From NCBI GenBank assembly GCA_947247005.1, contig OX365947.1:4974530-5038529 (forward strand): a stretch of DNA of 64,000 bases. Direction: 5' to 3'. Position numbers and translations under genes: made by a program. The stretch comes from Spisula solida (taxonomy: Eukaryota; Mollusca; Bivalvia; Venerida; Mactridae). Below are positions 44,090 through 56,681 of this stretch, one piece after another. The notes under the pieces were generated by a model. It had not been told where the DNA came from, made no database searches, and saw nothing but the letters and a program-made list of their open reading frames with translations. The stretch's first letter is position 1, and each line of letters starts with the position of its first letter.

Positions 44090-44400
44090 ACAGTCATGGA
44101 ATCAGAACCATCGATCTAAAAATGAAATACCCGAAATATAACTTATAACAAGTTAAATGGTAGATAAATTGATTGTTTCATGTAATAAAACATATCTAGA
44201 CCAGATTGCAACCGTTTCCCGGCCCGATGGTGCGTCAAATAGTGTATTCCTGTAGGGGCCGGAAAAAAGCGTTGCCAACCTGTCTATTATATATAGTAAT
44301 GACGGGATGATGGGGAATTTCAAAACTCTGTATTTTGTGATATAATTTCTTAGGCCTGTGATATAAACATCACATACCAAAAGTACACGGCACAATGCCC
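44090..44400 (-). repeat. Dispersed ~340 bp repeat, copy 2
   Basis: Reverse complement of about 33760-34040, for example 'ccggaaaaaagcgttgccaa' and 'agatcgatggttc' in the reversed sense. A deletion or replacement removes the head shared with the 5521 family. Confidence 0.72.
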
Positions 44401-44558
44401 AAAACATTTTACAATGATACCAAATGTGTACGTGGATTTTGACATTTTTATATAGTGTGGTTCTACCTTAAGACTCGGTACCAAACCACTGTATTGACAC
44501 TACCCAGTTACTATACATTATCCTGATACCGGGAGAACCAAAAACTAACTAAATACTA

Positions 44559-44857
44559 ATGCACCTATCAATGTTTTCCCCCAAGGGGAGGCGGCGGGCT
44601 GACCCAGGAGAATTTGACATTTTTATTTTTTTCAAAGTCTAAATTCCCACCCTAGAGCAAGGGCAATTTGTCAAAATCCCCGCACTGTGAGATGCTTTAC
44701 TTACCCCCGGGATCAAAATTTCGGCCAAAGTCAAAATTTCCCGGGACTCGGCACCATTCTGTCTGTCAAATTCCCACCTATCGGGAACAGCCTTCTGTCA
44801 AAAGTCCCGTGTATGCCCGCCGCCCCCCGCCCTGGGGGAAAACATTGATAGGTGCAT
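44559..44857. mobile_element. 299 bp MITE, GC-rich ends
   Basis: The left 'atgcacctatcaatgttttc' plus 'cccc' and the right reverse complement match over about 40 bases, including a 'ggcggcggg' block. The interior is C/G-rich and lacks coding potential. A similar tip ('ggataggtgca') ends the GC-rich block near 48708, hinting at a related element there. Confidence 0.75.
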
Positions 44858-44889
44858 AACTTCCCATTGATATATCAGGCGGGTGAACT

Positions 44890-45575
44890 CTACATTACAA
44901 AGGCGAAAAAGTCAGTAAGAGTGACTTCCCCTAACATGTAGTTGGAGAACTATTTAGTACAAGAAATATTACCCTGGAATACAGGGCAGGGAACTCTGTC
45001 GGATTTTTTTAAGTCGGTAAGAGTGGCTTCCCATGAAAATCAGGGGGAAAATATCTGCCTACTGCAAGAGTTACTTTTCTTGAATTCAGGAGAGGTAACT
45101 TTGTCCGACCTACTTTTGGTCGGTTAGAATGTTTTCCCCTGAAAATCAGGGGAGAGAACTCTTCAGAGGAAAATAGTTACTTCTCTTGAAGTCAGGACAG
45201 GCAACTCTGTCCGACCTAATTTAAATCGGTAAAAGTGACTTCCCCTTAAAATCAGGGGAGAGAACTTTGCACACGGCTAGAGTTACTTCCACTGAATTCA
45301 GGGGAGGTTACTATGTCCGATCTATTTTAAGTCGGTAAGAGTGACTACCCCTGAAGATCAGGGGAGGGAACTCTGCACATGGCAAGAGTTACTTCCCCTG
45401 AATTCAGGGGAGGTTACTATGTCCGATCTATTTTAAGTCGGTAAGAGTGACTACCCCTGAATATCAGGGGAGGGAACTCTGCACAGGGCAAGAGTTACTT
45501 CCATTGAGTACAGGGCAGGGAACTCTGTCGGATTTTTTTAAGTCGGTAAGAGTGGCTTCCCATGAAAATCAGCTT
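44890..45575 (+). repeat. Minisatellite, ~105 bp unit
   Basis: About six diverged copies built on 'aagtcggtaagagtgact', 'cccctga.aatcaggggag', 'ggaactctgcac' and 'gagttacttcccctga'. Each unit holds short palindromes (cccctgaattcagggg). The first and last units share 'tcggatttttttaagtcggt', unlike the middle ones. Confidence 0.85.
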
Positions 45576-45977
45576 CTCTTTGATTGTTGAATTTAATGGT
45601 AGGCTATTATTATACCACTGCTTAGTAACTCGAAACATACTTTCGTTGATGCATATTATGATATCTGACGATATCTGAACGTTTTTCTTGTTGAATAAAT
45701 CTAACCAAGCAAGAAATGCAACTATGAGTTCCTGGTTAGCTGCAGTATGTACTATTTATCCTCTTTTTTAATGTTTCTTGTATAATGGCCAAAACATGAG
45801 ATAGATATTTTAGTGAATTTATTTATTTACGTGCAGAATTTTACAATTTCTTAATCGAGTTTTGTTCACCGGGCAAACGACGCAAACTATATACACAGCA
45901 TTACGCCTATACACGAATATCACCTTTCATTCCTGATTTGTGAATGAACTGCTAATCCACGGTTTCCATAGTGGTAT

Positions 45978-46437
45978 AAAAAAACTTCAACGCGATAAAT
46001 TGCAATACAAAAACAAACACAAAATCCGCTATATTTATCGTTTCTGGATATTTAGGAGCATGCGAACTTTATATGTTGTGCCAAATGTTTGAATGCTTTC
46101 ATAGGCAAATGTTACGGTCCTTGATTTTAATCCGTAACAAAAAATATAGGCACTTTTGTGTTTGTTTTTGTACAGCAATTTATCGCGTTAGAGTTATATT
46201 TATAAAGCATCTTAGGAAAACGTAAATATTTTGACTTGCGATATGCATATTCACTGCACATTAAAGAATAAAAAATGTTTCCTCATAGTGATTATAGTGG
46301 CCCTCTACACACTGCATCAACACTACATGTAAATAATAAATTATTTTGATTAAATTATTTAGCTGATACACTTAAGGAAATGTTACGATTTTAAGAAAAT
46401 TCTAAAGTTTTTTTCTAAGACGTTTTATAAATACCGG
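45978..46437. mobile_element. Nested MITEs: 'aacttcaacg' element inside a 'ggtattcac' element
   Basis: The inner element (45983-46195) is the sister of 22615-22827. It sits within the left terminal repeat of a second MITE whose body (46196-46437) matches 16629-16851 ('ataaagcatctta' start, 'tttataaataccgg' end). The outer element's missing tip 'ggtata' is found on the far side of the inner one. Confidence 0.65.
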
Positions 46438-49400
46438 TCCTGTATTCTAATAAGACTTGACTCGATAGTTGATTAGACACGCGTTAAGAGTGGAAGGTCG
46501 GATGTTCGAATCCCGGAATGAGTCGGATCTAAAATGACCGTTGTTGGAATGAACAAGTTAAATAAATACTCAACACACATCACAGAAAAGTCAAAGACGA
46601 CTTGACGTATAACCATATTAATCATTTTGGTGTATTAAAAGTTCAAAATGGTTAAGTTATAACATGATTTAAGCGTATAAATGTCTGAAACTAGCTCGTT
46701 TTCTTATTTTATCGGATATGTGATAAATAATTTATTCAAAGTTTGAATTTATAAAATTAATCAACTCGTTCCAGAATTTAATAAAAAACCAACAGTCATT
46801 CAATATCCTCTAAATATTATCGCCGTTGCTGGTTGATAGAATGCTATGTGAATGGTAGAACAACTGGGTAGAGTATTTACCGTGAGATAGGCAGGTCCTA
46901 TGTATTGACGCATATCGTTTGATCAAAATATTTACCGAGAGATAGGCGGGTCCTAGGTTTTGACGCACATCATTTGATCAAAATGTAAAGTGTGGTAAAT
47001 ATTTATGTATGTACAAATATAAGACGAGTGTAAAACTATCTATACAAATATCTGTATGGCATATCTGTGCAACCCATCTCCTAGATAGGAAAACACTCTT
47101 TCCTAAGTACTTGTTCGCCTGGTCTCCTATGTGGTGCAGCCTGGCAGCCAGAAGCTAGATCTTTTTTTACCATTAGAATTTTATTTGAGCTTGTAAAGAA
47201 CCTTCGAATTCTTTAAAAATAGTATATTTAGCGTTCACAAAGTCTTGCAACATTTTCTGCATTGTAAATGAATGTATAACACATCGATGCACACAAATAT
47301 TGCTCTATCTTAGCAGACACTTTTTGAGGAAAATGTGTTTTTCTAGGACATGTATGCCGATTACACTGTACGACTAGTCGAAACATGACTAGCCAACTAG
47401 TCGCATTTTGTAAAATCTGGGCTGTACGCTTAGTCGCAAAAAAGACTGTACGCCTATGCAAACGTATTTTCAACCTTGCATTTAATGCTCAGACCTTTTT
47501 ATGTTTTAACCGTAGAAAATAGTCACGGAACAGTATCAATGCTACTGTGGCAATTTTTATTCAAAGAAAATGTTTTCTGGAGTAAAAGACCAGAGGAATC
47601 GGGGACATATGCATTGAGTACATTTTGTAATTACCTTAGATAACTTTAACATTAAAGTTTGGTTTAATTTAAGTAAAGACACTGTCCCTGTAAAAACTGT
47701 GTTTGTTTACTGCATGTACTTATGTGACGTTCCAGTAAATATAATAACTTAATAGAATCATGTGATGCTTATAAAATTGTAATACACGTAAGCCCCTATG
47801 ACATCCCGATAGTCAGGAATGTTTAAGGTTGAATGACGACTTTGACCAAATGACCTTGTTAAGTTATTGAACGGAAACCACTTGACCTATTTATTCATGT
47901 TAAAGATCACAGTGATACAATCCCTTGAACTACCGACCGCTAAATCCATAACGGTCATCTATTATTCGCCATTGTCTGAGGGAAGATGTATCGGGGAAGC
48001 TTCGTGAAGTCTTGGGACATTTAGTCAGATCGCAATTACATCGGGATATTTCAATGCATGTATTGATTTTTACCCGATATACTCGCGATTTCATGTCGGG
48101 AATTTCTCGAAGGCATCCCCAAAGCTCGGGAATATTCCGGGGAGGCATCTCCGAGGCATCCAGAACCTCGGGGAATAATCGGGGATGCTTTCGTGATAAA
48201 AAGAATTCTGCGAGGCATTCCAGAGGTTTCCCCGACACATCGAGGATATTTCGTTAAAGTGTCAGGAACCTTCGTTTGAATTTTAACATTTGACGAATAT
48301 TCGGCGATAGTTCGCGGTTGGGGGATATAATTCCCGAATATAAGTTTATACTAATTGGAGATGATCGGTTTTTACCGGGAGGCATCGGAAGAAATCGCGA
48401 TGTGTTCCCGACGTTATACGTTGGTCCCACTACCTCGGGGATTTACTCCCGATGACATTTTGGTGAGTATCGCGAGCCTTCGGTGCCATCGAGGGACGGC
48501 GATTCTCGAAAGGCGGGAATTTGACACGCCGAATGAGTCCGGGTCCCGGCAAAGATATTGTTCTGGTTTTAAATCCCGATATTGGGGAATTTAGACGCCG
48601 CAAAAAGCAGACAGCCATTTCAAGGCGATATCCCACTGTTGGAATTTAGACAACATTTTGGATTTAGGGTGGGGAATTAAACCAAAACAAAAAATATGGA
48701 TAGGTGCAAAACGGATATGCAAGGGTCATTTGTGATGAAAATGACCAACGAACTTACTGTTTGCTTGTCGAAAATAAAGATACAATGCATAACTGATATT
48801 CACCATTTCTATGAGTACCCTGAAAAGGCTAATACGCACAGGCATGTCGTAATTGGATATTTGAATATTTAATTGAACAGGCTTACAGTGGTACTGCGAC
48901 TAGTGGGACAGATGGATTTTCGCGTTTTCCGAATAGGCGTTCAGTGCATGATTCGAATGCATACTGAATTAAACACTATTGAAACGATTCAGGGGAGAAA
49001 TGCATCATTACACGTATAAACTCATACGTATAGATTGATAATAAAACACATAGAAGAGATTATTACTTGGATTGCCTTAGCATTACCAAAATAACGGACA
49101 TTTTATCGTGATTGAATCATCTTTCGCTTTAAATAGATGTTTATTTTGAGAAAATACGTTTTCATTTTAAATGCTAATACCTAGTATGGCACTTTCTGTT
49201 GAAGAGACGTTTATTTCACGCTGAAAAAAATATATACAACAAGTATATTCATTTCAAAAAGTCTGAAAAAAACATGATTAAATACTTACTGTTGACAGCT
49301 CTCCAAAAAGAAACTGAACGCCTAGTTACCAGCGACTTCCGGTTAGGGGGTTCAGTGAGCCACATAGCCTACTGTGAGATTTTAACTTGCGTTCTTAGCC

Positions 49401-51520
49401 GAAAAGTCACAAAGTATGTCTACCCTGAAATACACGAATGATTAAAAGATCGTGAGGATAGCAAACATGACATGTAAAACTTGATTTAATTCACAAAGTA
49501 TGCGATATTCCTACTGTGCGTTTGTAGCCTACTTTTTATTTTTCAAAAATATGTCCCCTGTTTGAAAGCACGGATCGTGTAGGATTTGTTGTAAATATGA
49601 CTTTGTGATAAATTAAATTGTATTGTACTGTTTTCAGGTGCACAATGGAGGAGGTGGCGAAAACCTAAGGTCAGTTTGAAGAAATCCAACAATTTACCAC
49701 CATCAGACCTGGTCCCATAGAGGGAACTTCTGGTAGATATACATGAAGAAAAGATGAAATGTTTATGTTACGATCTAGAAGAGGCACCACTGTCTTTGAT
49801 TTATTGATTATGTTGTCATTTGTGCTTGATTATTTTCAATTCATAAAATAAACATAAAATGCATATCGTTGAAAAATATAGATTTTGCAAACTTATACAT
49901 GTACATGACATGCTTGTTTTGTGGACGACGAAAACATCGAGTATTGGTCGGGATAATAGTATATCGGATAGGAAACTCCCTTATCCGAACATGCCAGATC
50001 TGGTCGACAAAAAGTTAAAATTTAGAGGATTTTGGAGCTTGGAGTTTGTACTTTTATTTTCATATTATTTGTGATGAAAAATCGTAATCTTGGTATTCTG
50101 TGATTCGTTACACTTCTGAATGCACCAGCTAGCTCGCGAGTACTAGTTGTCGAAATAACTGCCATTCAGCATGGGTCACCAAACAACTAACACACAGTTT
50201 TGTGAATTTGTAGTATATTTTAAATTCCCGGAACTGTTCAGTGAAATTGAATACATACAAAAATCTGCACATCGTATTATTTTTTCGGGAGTGATAACAC
50301 GCCCGAAGCGCGAGTTTAATGTCACTCTCCTGTATGAGCGCACTTTATGTCATCAATAAATTTATGTTTGTATATAAATCTATCTAGTATTTTGAAGTGC
50401 TTTAAAATAGTTCGCGTTGTTTACATACGTATGGTTATGCCAGTACCGTTAAATCATGTACCAGACAACGTACAGGATGTTCATAATATGTGACCCCATT
50501 ACAAATGCATGCCATGAGAAAATGCTTGGTCTCATCAGATGTTGTCATATACCAATAGAAAGCTAATATTTGGCAGTTTCATTCAATATATAACATGACC
50601 ATGCAACTATTAATGCAATCCAGGAATTTAGATTCTTGCAAAAAGTCAATGAGATCAAGCACCTTCACATGGCGGTTGGTTGTGTCGCAATTTCCCTGAT
50701 ATCTATATCTAGTGAATGAGAGACCAGTGAGTCGATACAGACCCTTATAGATGAAACCAGCTATGTTCCTTAGCGGGGAATTTAATAGAAACTGTGATGA
50801 GACACTTCTGCTTGGGGTTGAAACAATATTGGCGCATGTGTGCATGGTTCTTAGTAAAGTAAGTGTGTATACAAAGCAATGTGATTTTAATAATAAAACA
50901 GCCCCCTATGCCATGCCTATGACACCAATACGCCTGGGACCAGACACTGTATGTGTACCAAGGTAACCAATACCGCTTCACTTAATTGTTAAATAATCGA
51001 TCAATGGAACACCTTTAATTTATTAATAATATATAATATTCTATTCAAAATTGAGAACAATAAGTACATGGTCATTACCTCATTTGAGTAATATATCGAC
51101 TAAATTGTTACGAGCACGTGTCTTCTAAATTGAATTCATCATAGAAGGAAATCAAACTCGAACATCGCTTTTGGGCTAAAGTATGAATGTTTCAACTATC
51201 GTCTTTGCCTTATTTTTTGATGGCTTTTAATAAATACAATATTGAAATTTGTGTTGATTTATTATAGAATTTATGAAACTCATTGAATAAATCTAATATA
51301 AAACTCGCCAATGCTCGTTTCAAGTCATTTTATTCAACCCGTTCCATACATTCAATAATAAACCAGCAATCATTCCATGGCCTCTATTAGACACTTACAT
51401 ACACATCAAATCATTCGTGTTTACCAGAGTATTCTTCACCTGTGATATCATAGAACTTGACTAAAGCCTAGGTACCACTGAGCATTTTTTGTCTCAACGA
51501 TGTACTCCTGAGTTGGTATG
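46438..51520. other. Region without a convincing gene
   Basis: A degenerate tRNA-like/SINE head lies at about 46455-46535 (B box 'tgttcgaatccc'; 'gactc' and 'gagtc' ends can pair). A short direct repeat at 46872-46990 ('tttaccg.gagataggc') is visible. A CpG-rich block (47940-48710) is described separately. The remainder is AT-rich with no domain-bearing frames. Confidence 0.5.
47940..48710. repeat. CpG-rich, internally repetitive block
   Basis: This is much richer in CG than its surroundings, with recurring motifs such as 'cggggaata', 'gaggcatc', 'cccgat' and 'gggaattta'. Overlapping open frames on both strands reflect the composition. It ends with 'ggataggtgcaaaa', similar to the terminus of the MITE at 44559-44857. 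A related fragment may lie at 53090-53210. Probably an old mobile element. Confidence 0.45.
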
Positions 51521-51529
51521 AACAAAGCA

Positions 51530-53045
51530 TCTTAAGTGAAAACTTAAATATTTTGACTTAAGTCAATAACTTGTGCAGCTCATATGTCCCGCAATTTAAA
51601 TCAAAGTACTGAAGTACTGATACTTGGGGGATATCGCAACTCTTGGTATCTATAATATTTAATATAGGGTTTACATCATTCAGATCTCACCAAACGGACC
51701 CACAAAAAGGCAATCCACCCATAAAAAGCCCAATGAACTAGTTTCTACTGTAAAAGGGGAACTGAACGGCCTAGTTTTAGCTGAAAAAAAAACGTATTAG
51801 AAAGATTAAGAATAACAGTAAATGGTAATAGCATGTAGCTGCACAAAAAAAAACGTTTGACTATAGCTAGTAAACAAAAATAATATAAGTAAATCTAATT
51901 GGATAACGGATGAATGGGCGCAAAAATATGAAAAATAGCACCAAAAACTACACTAAGTCGTAATTCCATAACTCTACAGCTGCATTATAAACGAACCGCA
52001 TATAATGTGAATTGCGCGAACGAATCAGATTGGGGATGAAAGAAAAATCGACAGACATGGTCTCGAATATGGAAGGGAAATTTGTATGGAATGGGCTGTT
52101 GTTTTAAAGATATACGCAAACTATTTCACTGAATATATGTTGTAAATTAATTGACACAATGTCGATCGAACCTATAAACATGAGGCACTAGAAAATAAAA
52201 CAAAACTAGCAAGTAAACTACACAAAATCCAAATTCCATATACTTAAATTCTAGCTGCATACGAACTGGATATGGTACGAGTAGCGCGAACGATTCAGAA
52301 TGGGTCGAAACCAGTATGGTCTCGATCTCGGCGGGAAATGTATAAACAACATCGCTTGGAAAAGGGTTGTTCTAAAAATAGACGCAATATATTTAGCTGA
52401 ATATCTGAGGTAATATTATGGATAAAACGACGATCAATACTATTAACAAATGCAAAATATTGTAAATAGTGAAAATAAGCACACATTATAATAGGAGTTT
52501 TTAGCTAAATTGTTATATGAACATTATGAAACCAAACAGTGTAAATTTCGTCTGCTCAACCGTTTACTTTAACAGTGACATTTTTATCACCCCTCAAAAT
52601 TCATTAGTCATTTTACAGCGCGTAGGAATTTATTCGCGCAAATACATTAAATCACAGAAACAAACATTCCAAATTATCTCGCAATACAAAGAAGTAAAAA
52701 GTAATTCAATTGCCAGAGACAAATATTCAGCTTAAAAATGATTGAAAATTATGATTTTGGTTGAGATTGGCTGGAACTCGTTTCTTGCTCGGATGAATTG
52801 GTTATGGAGAAATTACATGGTTAAAATCGTAGTGATTTCTGGATTGTATGTATAAGCAATACTTGGGGGATAAATCCCCCAAGTAAAAATAATGCATGTT
52901 TTCTTAGTGATTATATTAGCTGTTTACCTAATACTTCACAACTATGTAACATATTAAGCATCTTGATTTTCTTGTTTAGCTGATATACTTTAGAAAAAAT
53001 CAAGATTTTAAGAAATTTTCTGCTAAGATGCTTTGTGAATACCAG
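51530..53045. mobile_element. 'ggtattcac' MITE split by a ~1.3 kb insert
   Basis: The left half ('aagcatcttaagtgaaaact' and on to 'gtgcagctcatatg', about 51530-51590) and the right half ('atgcatgttttcttagtgat' to 'gatgctttgtgaatacc', about 52885-53040) match the two halves of 16629-16851. The insert between them begins near 'acttgggggatatc' and ends at a perfect hairpin 'acttgggggataaatccccc'-'aagt' (52861-52884). The insert holds a diverged ~275 bp tandem duplication (about 51880-52140 and 52160-52440). Confidence 0.55.
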
Positions 53046-54127
53046 CCCAGAATTGAAATAATGACTTATCAGGACATCGTGAACAGATCCATCGTAGTCT
53101 AGGGGAAGCTTTGGGGAAGTCATGACACAATTTGTGATATAGGAAGGAATCGTGATGAATCGGATGGTATCGGAAGAAATCGAAGAACATCGCCGATGAG
53201 GAACTCCTCAGTGGGACCTTAGCTTAACCACTGAAGTATGAAGATGGCATCAAGTTAGCACAGTTGAAAAAATACTTGCATGTCATCTGAATGTTCTGTT
53301 TCCTCCATACAAGCTTGGACCTTTAGGATGATCTGTGACATTGACTATGGTCATGCCATTTATATGTCGAGACATTGCCAGTTGCTTGTGGAATAACAAG
53401 TTATTTCCAGGAAATACCTGCAATTTTGTACCAGGAAATACCTGACCGATTGACAGCCGTCTTGTTGAAAAAGGGTACTGATCAAGATTCGATTTTTTCA
53501 AGTGTTTAACCACTAGGTAGATCTAGATCAATTTTTAGTGACATTTAAATTTAAATAGAAAGTTGGTATTGTGAAAACTTTGAATATTTCAATCTTAAAA
53601 TGGTATTCCGGTTTTTGTTTAGTGTAATCGAAAATGGGGTTTTACTGAGAATTAAGCGTGGGTACAGTATTCTTAAAATACCAAATCCGGCTTTTAACTA
53701 GTTGTGCTTTTGAGATGGTATGCATTAGTTGCAAGTATTAGGTTATTTGAAACCGTAAAAATTCAAAGCAATACATTTAGAACTAAACTGGTGCGTGTCC
53801 TATTTTGACTGTTAATTCGCTATAAAGTCCACATTTTCCCGGTTATATCAGTGAAACTCTACAATATAATTAATTGATCAGTTATAAAGAAAATCAAACA
53901 CAAGCGTGCATTGACCTTGGTTGTTAATCAGTATGGGTTCAATATACCTTCTTACGGTTATAACTGTAAAGAGCTGATATCATCCCTAGTTCAAGATCAT
54001 TGTAAACACTCATCTATGAATTGTCATAAATGATGAATCGTTAAGTATTTGTAATAGTACAGACTTAATGTATAGTCCACACTTAGGGATGTTTGGTTGA
54101 CATGAGGGTGTGGACCGAGAAACAAGC

Positions 54128-54280
54128 ATCACTAGGCGGTATCGCCCCCTACGTCGTCAATTATCACTGGGCGCTCTCGTCTCAATCGGCGTCAAACATC
54201 AATAGGCGGTGTCACCTCCTATGGCGTCAATTATCACTGGACGGAGTCGCCACCTACGTCGTCAAACATCACAGGGCGAC
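54128..54280 (+). repeat. 35-bp tandem array with 70-bp alternation
   Basis: Unit starts at 54128, 54163, 54198, 54233 and 54268, exactly 35 bases apart. Consensus 'atcactaggcggtatcgccc' then 'cctacgtcgtcaa'. Units 1 and 3 end 'aatt', units 2 and 4 end 'aaac', giving a two-unit higher-order repeat. It is GC-rich against an AT-rich background. Confidence 0.88.
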
Positions 54281-54309
54281 TTTTTGTGCACACATCATAC
54301 GATGGTATA

Positions 54310-54520
54310 GTCCATTTAGGATATTGTGACAGAGACGTTGCAGTTTATGTGTACGCAAAAAATCACAACCATTGTCTATACAGGTAGAGCGAAGTTTAGT
54401 GTGTTAGTTTAGCATTGAAATTGTAGTTGTTTGTACAGTATAAGCTTTTATAATTGGTTTTACACCGTTATAATGGACTCGAACGCTGCGTCACTGGATT
54501 TTTATCCTAACTGGACTATA
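54310..54520 (+). repeat. Dispersed repeat, copy 2
   Basis: Diverged direct match of about 7325-7530 ('ggatattgtga.agagacgtt', 'gcgtcactggatttttatcc'). It directly follows the 35-bp array; copy 1 has no such array beside it. Confidence 0.5.
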
Positions 54521-56037
54521 ATTACAGAATTGATTGACTCGGTGTCATGCTAACCAAATCATGTGAACAAATATTCACCTTCTGAATGTCACTCAAACAA
54601 ACAAGAGTATAGTCATGTAAACTGCACTTGACAGAAATTCCGTCAATTGTAGCGTTAAGTTCATACAACAGTTTAAACAAATACGAATGCTAAAAGCGAT
54701 GTGTCCATAGTGATACAGAAAGTAATTAAGATGCTGTAAAAATAATAGTTTCGGGAGTATACAAACCATACAACCAGTTTCGTGTAAGGCAGCTGCGTGT
54801 GTGTAAGGCAGCTGTGTGTATGGAAGCCAGCTCAAAGCGCGTTTTGCACCACTTCAGTAGTGTACGTGTTTGTTATTTTTGATGTATTTACGTTGCTTTT
54901 GAGAGTGATCACTTACAGAAATCGTTAAAGCAATGATTTTGTTTTATTATATACAGTTTTTGTGCCCACGAATGCCATATAAATGGGTATGCGATGTTTG
55001 CAAACATTTTGAACCTATGACTGTTGATTGACCAATATCTTAGCCCTAAATCGGATTTTGTATGAATAGGTAGTCGTGATCCAATTGTGTCCTTTTTTGC
55101 CCGGGAATCAATAAATAATACTTATGTGTACATGTATACGATGTTGAAATGCTATTAGTTAATGCAAATTTGCATAATCTATTTTAACCATTTTGATTGG
55201 TTAAAAATAGAAGTTACGCATTTGTAATGGACTTTCTGAAAAATGGCCAAACATGGATACCAATTAGTGGACAGGTGACAGGTAAAAATCAAATTTGATG
55301 AAAAATGCTTCCCTATGCAAACGGATGAAGCTATTCACATTACAAAAATACAAAAATGACGCATAATAACATACTTTGATAATTTAATAATTTTTAGGCC
55401 AAATCAGACCTTTCGTGGATCTACTCCTTTTTGAAATATTCGAACTTGGATCTCCATAGACGCATTAATGGTTTCTACAGAAGTTGAATTACTCAATTAT
55501 TATTATATTTATCAGGATTTTACCAACGCTGCATGCAGTATCGTGCTGCTGTATTATTTTTGTGAGAATTCTCACGGACAAAATTTAAAGTTGGGAAATC
55601 CTATCGCTCGTTGATGATTTTTTCATCAAGCAGTAGTTTATGTCGGAATTTCGCCCTATTTATTTACCTTGTATGACAATAGGAGAGATCATGTTTGTAT
55701 ACAAAAGGATTATTACCACCAGCTAGCTATTGGTGAATGACAGGTTTTTATTGTTCATTAATCCAATAGATTGCTGGTAGGCATTTTGCATATGAATACG
55801 GTGATCTCTCCTATACCATGCAGTGAGCCAGTGTACTTATGCTATACAAAGTGCTACTGAGGTGACATATCATATCGTATAACCGTTATCACTACGCCGG
55901 TGATTTACCGAGCTAAGTTAGTTTAGTAGCATTCATCGACGAAGCACGAATACGAATGCTGCATACTATTTAAATCAATTTGACAGTTCGATTTAAACTT
56001 TCGCTGGACGAAAGAAGCATTTGTTCTTGAACGGTTC

Positions 56038-56045
56038 TATATAAG
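56038..56045 (+). promoter_or_regulatory. TATA-box candidate for the aquaporin gene
   Basis: 'tatataag' lies 62-69 bases upstream of the aquaporin ATG. This spacing would place transcription start near 56068-56075 with a short 5' UTR. No experimental start is known. Confidence 0.4.
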
Positions 56046-56106
56046 TAGTTAATTCTTTATTTTATTTCAATTTTAAGGACTTTCTTTAAATTGACTCTCA
56101 ACAAGA

Positions 56107-56322
56107 ATGGAAGGATACTTTGTTCATATTGCTAACCGTTTAGAAAAAATCCGTCGAGGAGACGATGGGCAACCATGCAGTATGTTACGGGAGTTGAAAA
56201 CGTGGGAGCTTTGGCGAGATGTACTGACTGAAGGTATTGCCACCCTGTTGTTCGTCTTCATCGGTACGATGGCCGCTGTGGGTGTCGTACCGGCACCGGA
56301 CGACATGTCAAAAATCATTCGG
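56107..56322 (+). CDS. Aquaporin exon 1
   Basis: 72 codons from ATG 56107 to donor 'gtaagt', phase 0. The cytoplasmic N-terminus is basic and has a Met-rich start; LRELKTWELWRDVLTEGIAT leads into helix 1 (LLFVFIGTMAAVGVV), whose E-x-x-A-T-x-x-F-V-F pattern is typical of MIP family helix 1. It ends in the extracellular loop. The start is chosen as the only ATG in frame with a TATA box upstream. Confidence 0.83.
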
Positions 56323-56370
56323 GTAAGTATGTTTCAGTTGACTTTGTAACATGTATTTAAAAACTAATTA

Positions 56371-56530
56371 TTTAGACCACAGGTAACTGTATCATTAATA
56401 AAGAGTAAACAAAAAACATTTTTTTATAAAATTTATAATATCTTAGATAACATAATATGATAACATACATTTTATAAAAGAAATTTCTTTTTACTCTTTA
56501 TCAATGATACAGTTACCTGTGATTTAGACT
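56371..56530. mobile_element. 160 bp MITE in aquaporin intron
   Basis: Terminal inverted repeats of about 40 bases, 'acaggtaactgtatcattaa' plus 'taaagagtaaa', close a very AT-rich loop. It begins 49 bases after exon 1. The same termini occur at 32180 and 32762. Confidence 0.8.
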
Positions 56531-56681
56531 ACATAACGGTAAATACATTTACAATTTTATTTTGGCCAAACTATAAAATGGTAACCGTGTTCTTATGATT
56601 TAACAACGAACATAAATAAAAATCGACAATAATTAGTGAAACAAGTATATCTAAATGTTGGCGTTTTGTTGAAACGTCTTG

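Larger units (their letters stand above)
53050..55980. other. Upstream region of the aquaporin gene
   Basis: It contains a 35-bp tandem array (54128-54280), a dispersed repeat (54310-54520), and a diverged MITE relative (54770-55020). The rest is AT-rich with no recognised coding exon. Confidence 0.5.

Noticed and set aside
46455..46535. tRNA gene
   Set aside because: The ends can pair (gactc/gagtc) and a B box is present, but the D and anticodon arms are not convincing; a SINE relic is likelier.
54128..54280. CRISPR-like regular spacing
   Set aside because: Units are contiguous 35-bp tandem repeats without unique spacers, and the genome is clearly eukaryotic.
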